From SURF-21 sp964510515 (GTDB lineage: Bacteria; Actinomycetota; Geothermincolia; Geothermincolales; RBG-13-55-18): 64,000 nt of DNA. How positions within the stretch are numbered: the stretch's first letter is position 1; every line of letters starts with the position of its first letter. The stretch is from the NCBI GenBank assembly GCA_964510515.1, contig CAZEAU010000001.1, forward strand, positions 1 to 64,000, in the 5' to 3' direction. Made by a program: the position numbers and the translations under genes. Below are positions 17,886-26,308 of the stretch, one piece after another. The notes under the pieces were generated by a model. The model was not told the origin of the DNA and searched no databases. It worked only from the letters and a program-made list of their open reading frames with translations.

Positions 17886-19298
17886 ATGAGCAAGGGGAGG
17901 TTCGAGGCCGCCGTCGCCGTGTTGGCTTTCGCCCTGGTGTGCCTGCCCCTCTTCTTCTCCCCGGGCATGGGGGGCGATGCCGCCGCCGCTGAACTGCCCT
18001 GTACCTGGTATTTTGCGGAGGGCACCACCCGGGAGGGTTTCCATGAGTACATCTCCCTGCAGAACCCCGGCAGCGTAACGGCTGTCGTCACCATCGACTA
18101 CATGACCAACGAAGGAGCCAGGGGTCCCTTCGCGCTCGAGGTGCCTGCGGTGTCGCGGAGCACGGTGTTCGTCAACGGATACCTGGAGCCGGGGCTGGAC
18201 GTGTCGGCAAGGGTGCGAAGCGACCTGGGGCTGACGGCGGAGCGCCCCATGTATTTCGACTACAAGGGGAAGTGGAAGGGCGGGCACGTGGTGGAGGGGG
18301 TCGCGGAAGCCGGACGGGAGTGGTATTTCGCGGAGGGAACCACGCGGCCCTGTTTCGAGGAATGGCTGTGCATACAGAACCCGCAGGCCGAGGACCTCGA
18401 CGTCACGGTGACTTATTTTACCCCGTCGGTGGTGGACTTCGAGACCTACAGGGTTCCGGCCGGTTATCGCTACACCGTGGACGTGAACCACGAGGTGGCT
18501 CGGCTGTGGCCGCATGAACCCGCACAGGACGTGGGCATCAAGGTGGGGGCGGCGGAGGGAATAATCGTGGAACGCCCCATGTATTTCGCCTATAAGAACG
18601 ACTGGGAGGGCGGCCACGTCGTGGCCGGGGAGACCTCGCCCGGCAAGGAGTGGTACCTGGCCGAGGGATGCTGCGCCTGGAACTTCGAGACCTGGATATG
18701 CATGCTCAACCCGGGGGATGAGCCAGCGCAAGTGAGCATCGATTACCGCCGCGAGGACGGCGCCGCCCTCCCCTCGCAGAAAAAGGACCTGGCGGGGAAA
18801 TCGCGCGGCACCATCTACGTCAACGAGGTGGCGGGGAGGGGCGAGTTCTCCTTTCACATCACTTCCGACCGGCCCATCGTGGTCGAGCGGCCGATGTATT
18901 TCTCCTACCGCTATGCATGGGACGGCGGGCATGACAACCTGGCCCTGGATCGCGCCGCGGCCGAATGGTATCTGGCGGAGGGAAGCACCAGGTGCGATAT
19001 GGAGACCTACCTGTGCATACTCAACCCCCTGGAGGTGGAGCAGAGGGTCATGGTCACCTACATGATGGAAAACAGCGCCGCGGAGGTGGTGGAATTCACC
19101 GTCCCCGCGAGCTCCCGCTATACGCGCAGCGTCAACGGCGACGTCGGCCGGGGGCACGACGTCTCCTTTCGCATCATAGCCTCCAAGGGCCCCCTGGGGT
19201 CGGAGCCGGGCGCGGTGGTGGTGGAGCGCCCCATGTATTTTTTGTTCATGGGCGGGGCGCCGGGCGGACACGTGGCCTCGGGATATCCCGCGGACTGA
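17886..19298 (+). CDS. Secreted WYFAEG-repeat protein
   Basis: The 470-residue protein has a signal peptide (SKGRFEAAVAVLAFALVCL, cleavage near AAAAE) and four repeats of about 105 residues beginning at Trp41, Trp146, Trp256 and Trp361. Each opens W-Y-[FL]-A-E-G, continues to a Q/L-N-P motif and closes with VERPMYF. The layout suggests a string of beta-sandwich modules at the cell surface. I know no biochemical function. The same repeat occurs in the lipoprotein L,D-transpeptidase at 40348. There is no anchor motif at the C-terminus, so it may be released or bound non-covalently. Confidence 0.8.
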   Translation: MSKGRFEAAVAVLAFALVCLPLFFSPGMGGDAAAAELPCTWYFAEGTTREGFHEYISLQNPGSVTAVVTIDYMTNEGARGPFALEVPAVSRSTVFVNGYLEPGLDVSARVRSDLGLTAERPMYFDYKGKWKGGHVVEGVAEAGREWYFAEGTTRPCFEEWLCIQNPQAEDLDVTVTYFTPSVVDFETYRVPAGYRYTVDVNHEVARLWPHEPAQDVGIKVGAAEGIIVERPMYFAYKNDWEGGHVVAGETSPGKEWYLAEGCCAWNFETWICMLNPGDEPAQVSIDYRREDGAALPSQKKDLAGKSRGTIYVNEVAGRGEFSFHITSDRPIVVERPMYFSYRYAWDGGHDNLALDRAAAEWYLAEGSTRCDMETYLCILNPLEVEQRVMVTYMMENSAAEVVEFTVPASSRYTRSVNGDVGRGHDVSFRIIASKGPLGSEPGAVVVERPMYFLFMGGAPGGHVASGYPAD

Positions 19299-19432
19299 CC
19301 TCCGGGGATCGGACATGCGGGCAGCTGCCGGGCCGCGAAGGGGCCCTTCCGCATCGGCGGCTCACGCCTGCAGGCCCGTGAAGGCCGGAGGGGCGTGCCG
19401 GTGGCGCGCCGCCCGGCCGGCGTCCATGCCGC

Positions 19433-19521
19433 GGGGGCCACATCTTGCGAACCCGAGGCAGAGCCCCGGGTGCGAACTGGGAGAATGCCGCAGCCGGCAA
19501 AGAACAAGACCTGACCCCATC
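19433..19521. repeat. Dispersed repeat copy B
   Basis: Aligns base for base with the cores at 76 and 42726; the most conserved part is the right half (GGTGCGAACTGGGAG... to GACCTGACCCCATC). The left terminus is slightly decayed (GGGGGCCACATCTTG). The 301-base gap between genes holds this repeat and a possible promoter (TTGCCA, 18 bases, TAATAT at 19549-19554) for the next gene. Confidence 0.8.
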
Positions 19522-19599
19522 GATTTGCCAGCGGCGAGGCTTATGGGATAATATTCATCGCGTAGTGGCGAGGAAAACGGGAATCTGACGGAGGGTGTC

Positions 19600-20283
19600 A
19601 TGGGAATAATCGACGAGGCTTTGGCCCGGGGGCAGGGAGCCCTCTCGGAGTACGAGGCCAAACTGTTCCTGAGCGAGCACAAGATACCGGTCACCAGGGA
19701 GGAACTGGTGACGGGGGAGGACGAGGCCACGGCCGCCGCGGAGAGGATAGGTTACCCCGTGGTGCTCAAGGCAAACGGGCCCGACATCACCCATAAGACG
19801 GAGCGCGACCTGGTGCAGGTGGGCCTGGACGGCCCCGACGCGGTACGCCGCGCCTACGGGGTGATCGTGGAGAACCTCGGCTCCGACCCTTACGACGGAG
19901 TGCTGGTGCAGGAGATGATCAAAGGGGAGCGCGAGCTGGTAGTGGGGCTGGTGAGGGACCCGCAGTTCGGGCCCTGCGTCATGTTCGGCCTGGGCGGGAT
20001 CTTTACCGAGGTGCTCAAGGATACCTCCTTCCGCGTGGCCCCCATCGAGAAATACGATGCGCTGCAGATGATGGACGAGATCAGGAGCAAAGACATCCTG
20101 GGGCCGTTCCGAGGCAAGGAGGCCGTGGATCGCGACCTCCTCGCGGAAATCCTCATCGCCATCGGGGACATCGGCATGGAATACGGCGCCGTGAAGGAGA
20201 TCGACATGAACCCGCTCATCGTCAAGGGCTCGAGCCCGGTGGTGGTCGACTCCCTCATCGTGCTCGGCAACGGCGAGAAGTAA
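19600..20283 (+). CDS. ADP-forming acyl-CoA synthetase beta subunit (ATP-grasp)
   Basis: The 227-residue ATP-grasp protein matches the beta subunit of ADP-forming acetate/acyl-CoA ligases: YEAKLFLSEHKIPVTRE, GYPVVLKANGPDITHKTE, VLVQEMIKGERELVVG, FGLGGIFTEVLKD and the end EIDMNPLIV. Such enzymes interconvert acyl-CoA plus ADP with free acid plus ATP, and they need an alpha subunit with the phosphohistidine. No alpha subunit is seen in the window, so its partner lies elsewhere. CGGAGGG precedes the ATG. In anaerobes this reaction conserves energy from acyl-CoA. Confidence 0.87.
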   Translation: MGIIDEALARGQGALSEYEAKLFLSEHKIPVTREELVTGEDEATAAAERIGYPVVLKANGPDITHKTERDLVQVGLDGPDAVRRAYGVIVENLGSDPYDGVLVQEMIKGERELVVGLVRDPQFGPCVMFGLGGIFTEVLKDTSFRVAPIEKYDALQMMDEIRSKDILGPFRGKEAVDRDLLAEILIAIGDIGMEYGAVKEIDMNPLIVKGSSPVVVDSLIVLGNGEK

Positions 20284-20306
20284 AGGGCGCGGCGCGGGCC
20301 TCGCCC

Positions 20307-20334
20307 CCCGCTGCGGGCAGGGGTCCGCAGCGGG
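20307..20334. terminator. First of two tandem hairpins
   Basis: CCCGCTGCGG and CCGCAGCGGG form a perfect 10-base stem with an 8-base loop, 24 bases after the stop of the ATP-grasp gene. It lacks a T-tract and precedes the stronger terminator. Confidence 0.45.
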
Positions 20335-20347
20335 AGAGCGCGGATAG

Positions 20348-20378
20348 AAAAGGGCGCGGCGAGCCGCGCCCTTTTTTT
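20348..20378. terminator. Bidirectional intrinsic terminator
   Basis: AAAAGGGCGCGG, loop CGAG, CCGCGCCCTTTTTTT: a strong GC stem flanked by A and T runs, so it works in both directions between two convergent genes. Confidence 0.9.
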
Positions 20379-20386
20379 AACGACCT

Positions 20387-21154
20387 CTAGCGGCCGATGA
20401 TATAATGGTTGGGATCCACCTCTTCACGCAGGATGCGCAATTCCTCCGCCGTGGGCTCTGGCGTATCCACCAGTTCCGGCGAGCGAAGCAGCTCGAAGCC
20501 GGTGTTCTCCTGCACGTCGGCGAAGGAGCAGCCCTTGTGGATGGACTCCACCCGCATGCGCTTCGTCTCCGGGTCGAAGCCCATGACCGCCATGTTGGTG
20601 ATCACCTTGTGAGGCCCGGTGCCAGCCGGGAGGCCGGAGGATTCACGCGCCCCGGAGCCGTCGAGGTAGCCCGGGGTGGTGACGAAGCTCACCTTCTCCA
20701 CGAAGCGCCGCGCGTCCTGGGGGGTGATGACCATGATGTTCCAGGCCATGGAGCCGAAGTCGTTGGCCCCGCCGGAGCCCGGGAAGCGCACCTTAGGCTT
20801 TTCCCAGTCGCCGATGACGGTGGAGTTGATGTTGCCGTACATGTCGATCTGCGCGCCCCCGAGGAAGCAGTAATCGACCATGCCGCGCGCCAGCGTCTCC
20901 ATGACGTCGCACATGCCGCTGGCCATGACCGCCTTGTAGAAGGTACGCGAGTCCCCCACCGAGATGGGCATGGTGGGAAGCAGGGGCGCGATGCCCCCGG
21001 CCTCGAAGATGATCACCAGGTTGGGGGAGTAGGCTTTCTGCGCGAGCATGGCGGCGGCGCAGGGAGCCCCGGTGCCCACGGCAACGGACGCTCCGTCCTC
21101 CAGGTTGCGGGCGGCCACGCAGATCATCAGCTCCATGGTGTTATATTCGGCCAT
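20387..21154 (-). CDS. CoA-transferase beta subunit (GctB/IpdB-like)
   Basis: The 255-residue protein is the B subunit of a family I CoA-transferase of the glutaconate CoA-transferase type. Features are GTGAPCAAAMLAQ, FEAGGIAPLLP (Glu51 is the candidate thioester-forming residue), GGAQIDMYGNINSTVIG and GSGGANDFGS. It lies 3 bases after the A-subunit gene, so the two are co-translated. The family also includes IpdAB, which opens the last steroid ring by hydrolysis rather than CoA transfer; sequence inspection cannot separate the two here. Confidence 0.87.
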   Translation of the reverse strand: MAEYNTMELMICVAARNLEDGASVAVGTGAPCAAAMLAQKAYSPNLVIIFEAGGIAPLLPTMPISVGDSRTFYKAVMASGMCDVMETLARGMVDYCFLGGAQIDMYGNINSTVIGDWEKPKVRFPGSGGANDFGSMAWNIMVITPQDARRFVEKVSFVTTPGYLDGSGARESSGLPAGTGPHKVITNMAVMGFDPETKRMRVESIHKGCSFADVQENTGFELLRSPELVDTPEPTAEELRILREEVDPNHYIIGR

Positions 21155-21157
21155 CTC

Positions 21158-22156
21158 CTATCCCCTCCCGTTCGGGTCGATGAGGTTTTCCACCGCGCGC
21201 AGCTGGTTGATGCGCTCGATGCCTCCGCACAATTCGAGGTATTCGTTGAAGTTGCGCGTGCGGTGGACGTGCTTGTCGAGGAACTTCTCCAATTCCTCCG
21301 GATCCTTCTCGACGTTCAGCCACATCTTCAGGTGGTCTTCGTCGGAGAAGTACTCGTAGGGCATGTTTCCGGGGTAACTCCCGTAGGGGACCTCGCACAC
21401 CGCGTCCACCAGGTAGTAGGGGATGGCGGTGGCGGTGGGGTCGCAGCGTATCTCGTCGTTGGAGACCAGGCGCTCCGTGGTGATGATGAGGCGCTTGGAG
21501 GCCCGCGCCAGCTCGAGGTCCGCGATGGAGATGCCGCGCAGGCGGCAGTTGCCGTAGATGTCGGCTTCGTGGACGTGGATGGCGGAGACGTCCGGCCAGA
21601 GGGCGGGATAGATGACGAAGTTCTCCCCGGTGAAGGGGCACTTGACCACCTTGGCGGCGCTGTGCTTGAAGGTGTCCGTGCCCATGATGTTGCGCGCGGG
21701 CATGAAGGAGACGCCGGCGGCGGCGGCCTTGAGGCGGCAGGCCATGCCGTAATTGGTCCACTCGCAGCTGGTCACCTTGCCGCTCTCCATGTAGCGCCGC
21801 GAGTTGGCGGAAAGGCCGCGGGCCTCGAGGCCGATGATGTAGGCGATGTCGCAGCGGTCGAATACCTCTCCCGCTGCCAGGATCTGAAAGTCGTGCGTGG
21901 AGGTATGTCCGGCGAAGGCCATGTTCCTCTTGCGCTGCCGCACGATCTCGTGGCAGACGGCGGTGGGGATGCGGTTGGCGCCGAATCCGCCTATGGCCAG
22001 GTATTCGCCGTCATGGACGAATTTGCTCACCGCTTCACTCACCGTCATGGTTTTGTCGACCATGGCCCTTTTTTTGCCGCGGAAGAATTCTCGCGCTTTG
22101 TCCGCATCGGGGTCCATGAAGAGCGGCCCCCCGCCCTCGGCAATAACTTCGAACAT
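21158..22156 (-). CDS. CoA-transferase alpha subunit (GctA/IpdA-like)
   Basis: The 332-residue A subunit of the same CoA-transferase. The core runs from VSEAVSKFVHDGEYLAIGGF through VHEADIYGNCRLRG to the acidic C-terminus. An N-terminal extension of about 35 residues (MFEVIAEGGGPLFMDPDAD...) precedes the usual start of the fold. GAGGGAGGG lies upstream of the ATG. Both subunits probably transfer CoA between a dicarboxylic or keto acid and acetyl-CoA; the substrate is unknown. A good promoter lies just upstream on the same strand. Confidence 0.87.
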   Translation of the reverse strand: MFEVIAEGGGPLFMDPDADKAREFFRGKKRAMVDKTMTVSEAVSKFVHDGEYLAIGGFGANRIPTAVCHEIVRQRKRNMAFAGHTSTHDFQILAAGEVFDRCDIAYIIGLEARGLSANSRRYMESGKVTSCEWTNYGMACRLKAAAAGVSFMPARNIMGTDTFKHSAAKVVKCPFTGENFVIYPALWPDVSAIHVHEADIYGNCRLRGISIADLELARASKRLIITTERLVSNDEIRCDPTATAIPYYLVDAVCEVPYGSYPGNMPYEYFSDEDHLKMWLNVEKDPEELEKFLDKHVHRTRNFNEYLELCGGIERINQLRAVENLIDPNGRG

Positions 22157-22210
22157 CCTTTTTGCCCTCCCTCGTCTCGACTCCGGCCAGTAAAGCGCAC
22201 GTTGATAAGT

Positions 22211-22239
22211 AGGATAGCATCTGGCCGAAAAGGTGGCAA
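22211..22239 (-). promoter_or_regulatory. Promoter of the CoA-transferase operon
   Basis: Read on the minus strand: TTGCCA, 17 bases, TATCCT. It lies about 55 bases upstream of the alpha subunit start. Confidence 0.6.
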
Positions 22240-22254
22240 ACCGTTAAGGAGCAC

Positions 22255-22285
22255 TTGACATTATTGCCCATGGTGAGCCTATCAT
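22255..22285 (+). promoter_or_regulatory. Divergent promoter toward the FAD oxidoreductase
   Basis: A perfect TTGACA and TATCAT, 19 bases apart, which is slightly long. It would give a leader of about 205 bases before the GTG start at 22501. Together with the minus-strand promoter it fills the 344-base gap between the divergent genes. Confidence 0.45.
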
Positions 22286-22500
22286 GCCATGTGAAGATAT
22301 GTGTTTCGGCGGCGCCAGCATGCCGGGAAGGGCGGCGCGAAAGCGAAAGGAACTCCCGGAAAACGCGGCCGGCAGGGCCGCGTGCGCGCCCGCCCATCGA
22401 AGACGCGCAGGGGGTGATGCGCAGGAGAGGGGAGAGGGCCCGCTTGAGGGTTGTTTGAGGGTCGGTCGGTTCTCGCTGGCTTTTTCAAGGAGGAGATGAC

Positions 22501-24030
22501 GTGGAAGCATGGGATGCAGTAGTGATAGGGGCTGGAGTGGGAGGGCTGTCGACGGCGGCCCTTCTCGCCCAGGCGGGGATGAAGACCCTGGTCGTGGAGA
22601 AGGACGACCGCGTGGGCGGCCGCGCCCTGACCTTCAAGGGGGAGGAAGTGAGCGAGAAGGGGGCTGAATGGTACCGTCGCCTTCTGGGCGGGCAGTATAC
22701 CTACCTGGCGGAGGCCGGCCCCTCTCTCGAGGAGATGGCGGAGAAGGGTACCCTGGACGGCTACACCCTGGATCTCGGCTATCATGGGGTCAGCGTGGCG
22801 GGGGAAGGTTACTTCGCGATCCTGCGGGACCTCATCGGCGGATACGGCTCCCACGAGGTCGTGATCAATCCCTTCCTCACCGGCTCCTGGATCGACGGGC
22901 AGTTCTATACCGAGCCGCCCTTGAACACCCTGGATCTGGACGAGAAGATCAAGGCCGAGCTTAAGCGCCTGGGCGTGAAGTACATGCACTTCTTCGGGAG
23001 GACGCCGGGCCTCAGCGCGGAGGATGCGGAGAGGCTGGACCGTGTATCCCTGCACCAGCATCTGGTGGACATCGGGTTCGCGGAGAGCGAGATACTCTAC
23101 CACTACTTCCGTTGCCTGGGGACCCTGATAACCACCATCAACAATCCCCACGATATCTCCATCGGGGACATCCTGCGCTACGCCACCCAGGTGCTGATGC
23201 CGGCGGTCGCGAAGGGCGATCCGGTCTATGTGGGTGGGTTCACCGAGAAGGGCGTGATGGAATGGCCCCGCGCCGTGGCCGCCCGCTTCGAGGATTTCGG
23301 GGGCGAACTGCGCCTGGGCACACGCCTGGAATCCATAGAGATGAAGGACGGGCAGGTCACCGGGGTGAGGGTCAGCGGCGAGGGGGGAGAGGAACTCATA
23401 CCCACGCACCGCGTGGTCTTCAACATCCCCATACAGGAGCTCTTCAAGTACGCGGACGAGAAGGCCTTCCCGCAGGAATTCGCGACGCGGATCAAGTCGC
23501 TCTACGGCTACGGGAGCCTCAGCCCCTATATCGGCCTCTCCGGCCTGCCGGTCCCGGAGGAACATGCCGGCCGGCTCATGAAGACGCCCTGCGTGGTGCC
23601 GCGCTCGGAGGGCTTCGACTGGGACGTGTACATGGCCTGGAACATACAGTCGTACATCGAGCCCGGCTGTGCCCCGCAGGGGAAGCACCTCTTCACCTCC
23701 TACCTGCCCCTCACCGAGAGCGAGTCCCGCGACCGCGAACTGGTGATGAAGGTGGTCAAGGCGGTGCCCGACTTCCTGGAGGAGGTCTACCCCGGCTTCA
23801 AGGAAAGCATCGATTGGGAGCTGTACCCGGTTTGCCTCAAGCTGGAGGGCGTGGCCAAGAGCGTCACCCAGGCCGGCAGTCTCAAGCCGGATGTCAAGGC
23901 TCCCGGGGTGGAGGGGATGTACTTCTCCGGAGATACGGCGAGGGGATACGGCGTGGCCATGGACTGCGCCTGCTCCAGCGGCATCCTCTGCGCCTCGGCC
24001 ATCACCGGCCGCGATTACGGCATCAAGTGA
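22501..24030 (+). CDS. FAD-dependent oxidoreductase (phytoene desaturase-like)
   Basis: The 509-residue protein starts with a dinucleotide site, VVIGAGVGGLSTAALLAQAG, followed by VVEKDDRVGGRA, the pattern of the amine oxidase/phytoene desaturase superfamily. The C-terminal GMYFSGDTARGYGVAMDCA closes the FAD domain. No transmembrane segment is seen. The substrate is unknown; relatives desaturate isoprenoids, oxidise amines or reduce steroids. The GTG start has AAGGAGGAG at good spacing. It stands alone between a divergent CoA-transferase operon and a convergent cleavage enzyme. Confidence 0.82.
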   Translation: MEAWDAVVIGAGVGGLSTAALLAQAGMKTLVVEKDDRVGGRALTFKGEEVSEKGAEWYRRLLGGQYTYLAEAGPSLEEMAEKGTLDGYTLDLGYHGVSVAGEGYFAILRDLIGGYGSHEVVINPFLTGSWIDGQFYTEPPLNTLDLDEKIKAELKRLGVKYMHFFGRTPGLSAEDAERLDRVSLHQHLVDIGFAESEILYHYFRCLGTLITTINNPHDISIGDILRYATQVLMPAVAKGDPVYVGGFTEKGVMEWPRAVAARFEDFGGELRLGTRLESIEMKDGQVTGVRVSGEGGEELIPTHRVVFNIPIQELFKYADEKAFPQEFATRIKSLYGYGSLSPYIGLSGLPVPEEHAGRLMKTPCVVPRSEGFDWDVYMAWNIQSYIEPGCAPQGKHLFTSYLPLTESESRDRELVMKVVKAVPDFLEEVYPGFKESIDWELYPVCLKLEGVAKSVTQAGSLKPDVKAPGVEGMYFSGDTARGYGVAMDCACSSGILCASAITGRDYGIK

Positions 24031-24135
24031 CCGGCATCAGAGCGCGCACCGCGAGAGCGATGGCGCCGCGGGCGTTGCCGTTGCGGTGACGCGTCCGCGC
24101 GGCAGCGGCGGTGGGCGAGGAAATGCGGCAAAGAA

Positions 24136-24162
24136 AAGAGGCGCCCGTGAAGGGCGCCTCTT
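24136..24162. terminator. Bidirectional hairpin terminator
   Basis: AAGAGGCGCCC, loop GTGAA, GGGCGCCTCTT: a perfect 11-base stem between convergent genes. On the minus strand it is followed by TTCTTTG. Confidence 0.8.
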
Positions 24163-24174
24163 CGTATTCCCGCC

Positions 24175-25050
24175 CTACAGTTCCGGCCCGCCCTTGAGGC
24201 CCAGTATCTGGCGGGCTTCATCGGGGGTAGCCGGCTCGCGCTCCGCGAGCGCGATTATCTTGGCCGCCTTCTCGACCTGCTCGTAGGAGCCCTTGGCGAG
24301 GACGCCCTTGCTCACGGTGACGTTGTCCTCCAGGCCCACACGGATATGTCCCCCCTCAACCGCGGCGTGGAAGGCCCCGCGGAACTGGGCCGGCCCGACG
24401 CCGCAGGTGCTCCAGGTAGCGTCCTCGGGGATCAGCTGCATAAAGCGGTTGAAGTTGGCGAGGTCCAGCCAGCAGCCCCCGAGCACTCCCCACACGAACT
24501 GATAGTGCATGGGTTCGACGAAGATGCCCTGGGGGCGCACGAAAAGGGTGTTGTATATGCCGCCGACGTCATAGACCTCGAGCTCGGGCTTGGTCCCCAC
24601 CTCTTTCATGGCCTTGGCGAAGTCGGTGAGCATCTGAAAGGTGTTGGTGAATACCGTTTCGCCCAGCACCAGGTTCTGTTTCCAGTCGCCGAGGGCGAAG
24701 TTCATGGAGTTGGTGTTGAGCGAGGCCATCTCGGGTTTCAAGGCCTTGACCACCCCGATGCGTTCCTCCGGCGTGGCGCCGATGCCGATGGCGGTAGAGA
24801 GGTTGACCACGATGGGGCATTTCTCGGTGATGCCCTTGACGATATCCCGCAGTATGTCGATGCTGGCGGTGGGGATACCCGTTTCCGGGTCGCGGGCGTG
24901 GATGTGCACGATGGCGCACCCGGCGTTATAGCACTGGTACGCCTCCTCCACGAACTCATCAACGGTGTAGGGAACGGCTTCGTTTTGCGACTTCATGGTT
25001 GCCGCTCCGGCCAAAGCCGCCGTGATGATACATTTGTCCTGCAGTGACAT
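24175..25050 (-). CDS. Beta-keto acid cleavage enzyme (BKACE, DUF849)
   Basis: The 291-residue TIM-barrel protein condenses a beta-keto acid with acetyl-CoA to give acetoacetate and a new CoA ester (the Kce-type reaction). The zinc ligands His49 and His51 (IVHIHARDP) and the motif GLEDN (Glu241) are visible. The start at MSLQDKCIITAALAG is chosen because AGGAGGT lies just upstream; an earlier in-frame start at 25074 would add 8 residues and place that site inside the gene. Lysine fermenters use such enzymes, but the substrate range of the family is wide, so the beta-keto acid here is open. Confidence 0.88.
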   Translation of the reverse strand: MSLQDKCIITAALAGAATMKSQNEAVPYTVDEFVEEAYQCYNAGCAIVHIHARDPETGIPTASIDILRDIVKGITEKCPIVVNLSTAIGIGATPEERIGVVKALKPEMASLNTNSMNFALGDWKQNLVLGETVFTNTFQMLTDFAKAMKEVGTKPELEVYDVGGIYNTLFVRPQGIFVEPMHYQFVWGVLGGCWLDLANFNRFMQLIPEDATWSTCGVGPAQFRGAFHAAVEGGHIRVGLEDNVTVSKGVLAKGSYEQVEKAAKIIALAEREPATPDEARQILGLKGGPEL

Positions 25051-25549
25051 GACAACACCTCCTGCTGAATCCAATATGGCGCCGTATCAACCTGATGCTC
25101 TCCCATATTGCCGACAAGGGGAAACAAGCTAATCCTAATACATTGCCCCGGAGAAAACAATCGCGAACGCCGGAGGCCGCGTCGCTGCGCCTGGTCTCCG
25201 CAGCGAAGGCCGGGGAGGTTGCCGCAATCCCTTTCAGGGCGGGCCCGGAAAGGAAAAAGAAGAGAGATCGCCGATCATATACATGCTCATACGCAAAAGC
25301 CGATCATTACGGAGAAAGGAGCGGTTTCGCGCGTCCCCGGTCCGTTCCGACTCATCTCACGGGCGCCGGAGGAGAACGGTGATTTCAACCAGCTGGAGGG
25401 CGGGCTGGTGAAAAAGCTGTTCAAGGTGGGTTGCGGAGCGACAGGGTGTAAAAATTACACCCTTTTGGTAAGGTAAACAGTACCATCGCCATTGCGCCGA
25501 CCGAGCGCTTTCGTCGCGCCCGGGCGAAGCCGGACCGAGGAGGAGAAAG
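25051..25549. other. Gene-free stretch between divergent genes
   Basis: About 500 bases with short open frames only, none with family features or a ribosome site. It contains the perfect palindrome described separately and two copies of GCCGATCAT about 37 bases apart (near 25270 and 25308). Confidence 0.5.
25443..25463. promoter_or_regulatory. Perfect palindrome AGGGTGTAA-AAA-TTACACCCT
   Basis: Nine-base arms around AAA, followed by TTTTGG. It sits about 86 bases before the zinc-ribbon/cobO start. It could be an operator for a dimeric repressor or, because of the trailing T-run, a small terminator ahead of the operon. Confidence 0.5.
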
Positions 25550-26308
25550 ATGGAGCAACTGAATCCCGGGCAGGCCAAGAGGAATATCAGACAGCTAAAG
25601 CAACGCCAGGAACAGTACCTGCACTATCTCGGGCAGCTGGCCTTCCAGGCCGGAGAGCAGGGAGTGCTGCAGGACCCCGGCATGCTCGAGGCCTATCGCG
25701 TCCTGAAGGATATCCAGGCGCAGATCACGCACCTCGAAGCCTGGCTGCAGCAGGCGAAGGCCGCCAGGGAGGCGGCGCAGAAGCCGCGCTGTCCCCAGTG
25801 CGGCAGCCCGCTGCAGGCGGGGGCGGCCTTCTGTGCCGCTTGCGGGGCGAACCTTGCCGCGCCGGGGCCGGCGGCGGCCCCGGGAGGCGCGCCGAGGACG
25901 TGTGCGCAATGTGGTTTCGCCATGAGCGCCGACGCGGTATTCTGTGCAAACTGCGGAGCGCGCAGCCATCAGGCGGCGGCGGTACGCGCCGCCGCGGAGG
26001 AAGCCGCTCCGCCTCTCGAGGAGACCCACGCCTGCCCAAGGTGCGGTGCGGATATGCCCGGGGGCGCGGCCTTCTGCGCGACCTGCGCTGCCGCGGAGGA
26101 AGCCGCTCCGCCTCTCGAGGAGACCCACGCCTGCCCAAGGTGCGGTGCGGATATGCCCGGGGGCGCGGCCTTCTGCGCGACCTGCGCTGCCGCGGAGGAA
26201 GCCGCCCCGCCTCTCGAGGAGACCCACGCCTGCCCCAGTTGCGGTGCGGGGATCTCCGATAAGGACACTGTCTTCTGTGCTGCCTGCGGGACGAGAGTCA
26301 GGCCTTGA
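25550..26308 (+). CDS. Multi zinc-ribbon protein with tandem repeats
   Basis: The 252-residue protein begins with a charged helical part (KRNIRQLKQRQEQYLHYL...), probably a coiled coil, then five zinc-ribbon units of CxxCG...FCxxC type (CPQCGSPL, CAQCGFAM, CPRCGADM twice, CPSCGAG). Three of them belong to a 33-residue repeat EEAAPPLEETHACPRCGADM and onward, whose first two DNA copies are identical. No membrane segment is seen. It overlaps the start of the cobalamin adenosyltransferase gene by four bases. The function is unknown; a scaffold or metal-sensing role is a guess. Confidence 0.78.
   Translation: MEQLNPGQAKRNIRQLKQRQEQYLHYLGQLAFQAGEQGVLQDPGMLEAYRVLKDIQAQITHLEAWLQQAKAAREAAQKPRCPQCGSPLQAGAAFCAACGANLAAPGPAAAPGGAPRTCAQCGFAMSADAVFCANCGARSHQAAAVRAAAEEAAPPLEETHACPRCGADMPGGAAFCATCAAAEEAAPPLEETHACPRCGADMPGGAAFCATCAAAEEAAPPLEETHACPSCGAGISDKDTVFCAACGTRVRP
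25991..26287 (+). repeat. Three in-frame 99-base tandem repeats
   Basis: Units start at 25991, 26090 and 26189. The first two read identically across all 99 bases; the third matches in its first half and diverges in the second. They encode zinc-ribbon modules, so this is a coding repeat from recent duplication. Confidence 0.9.

Noticed and set aside
25991..26287. CRISPR-like regular repeats
   Set aside because: The 99-base units are contiguous, in frame and encode zinc-ribbon modules; there are no spacers and no cas genes.
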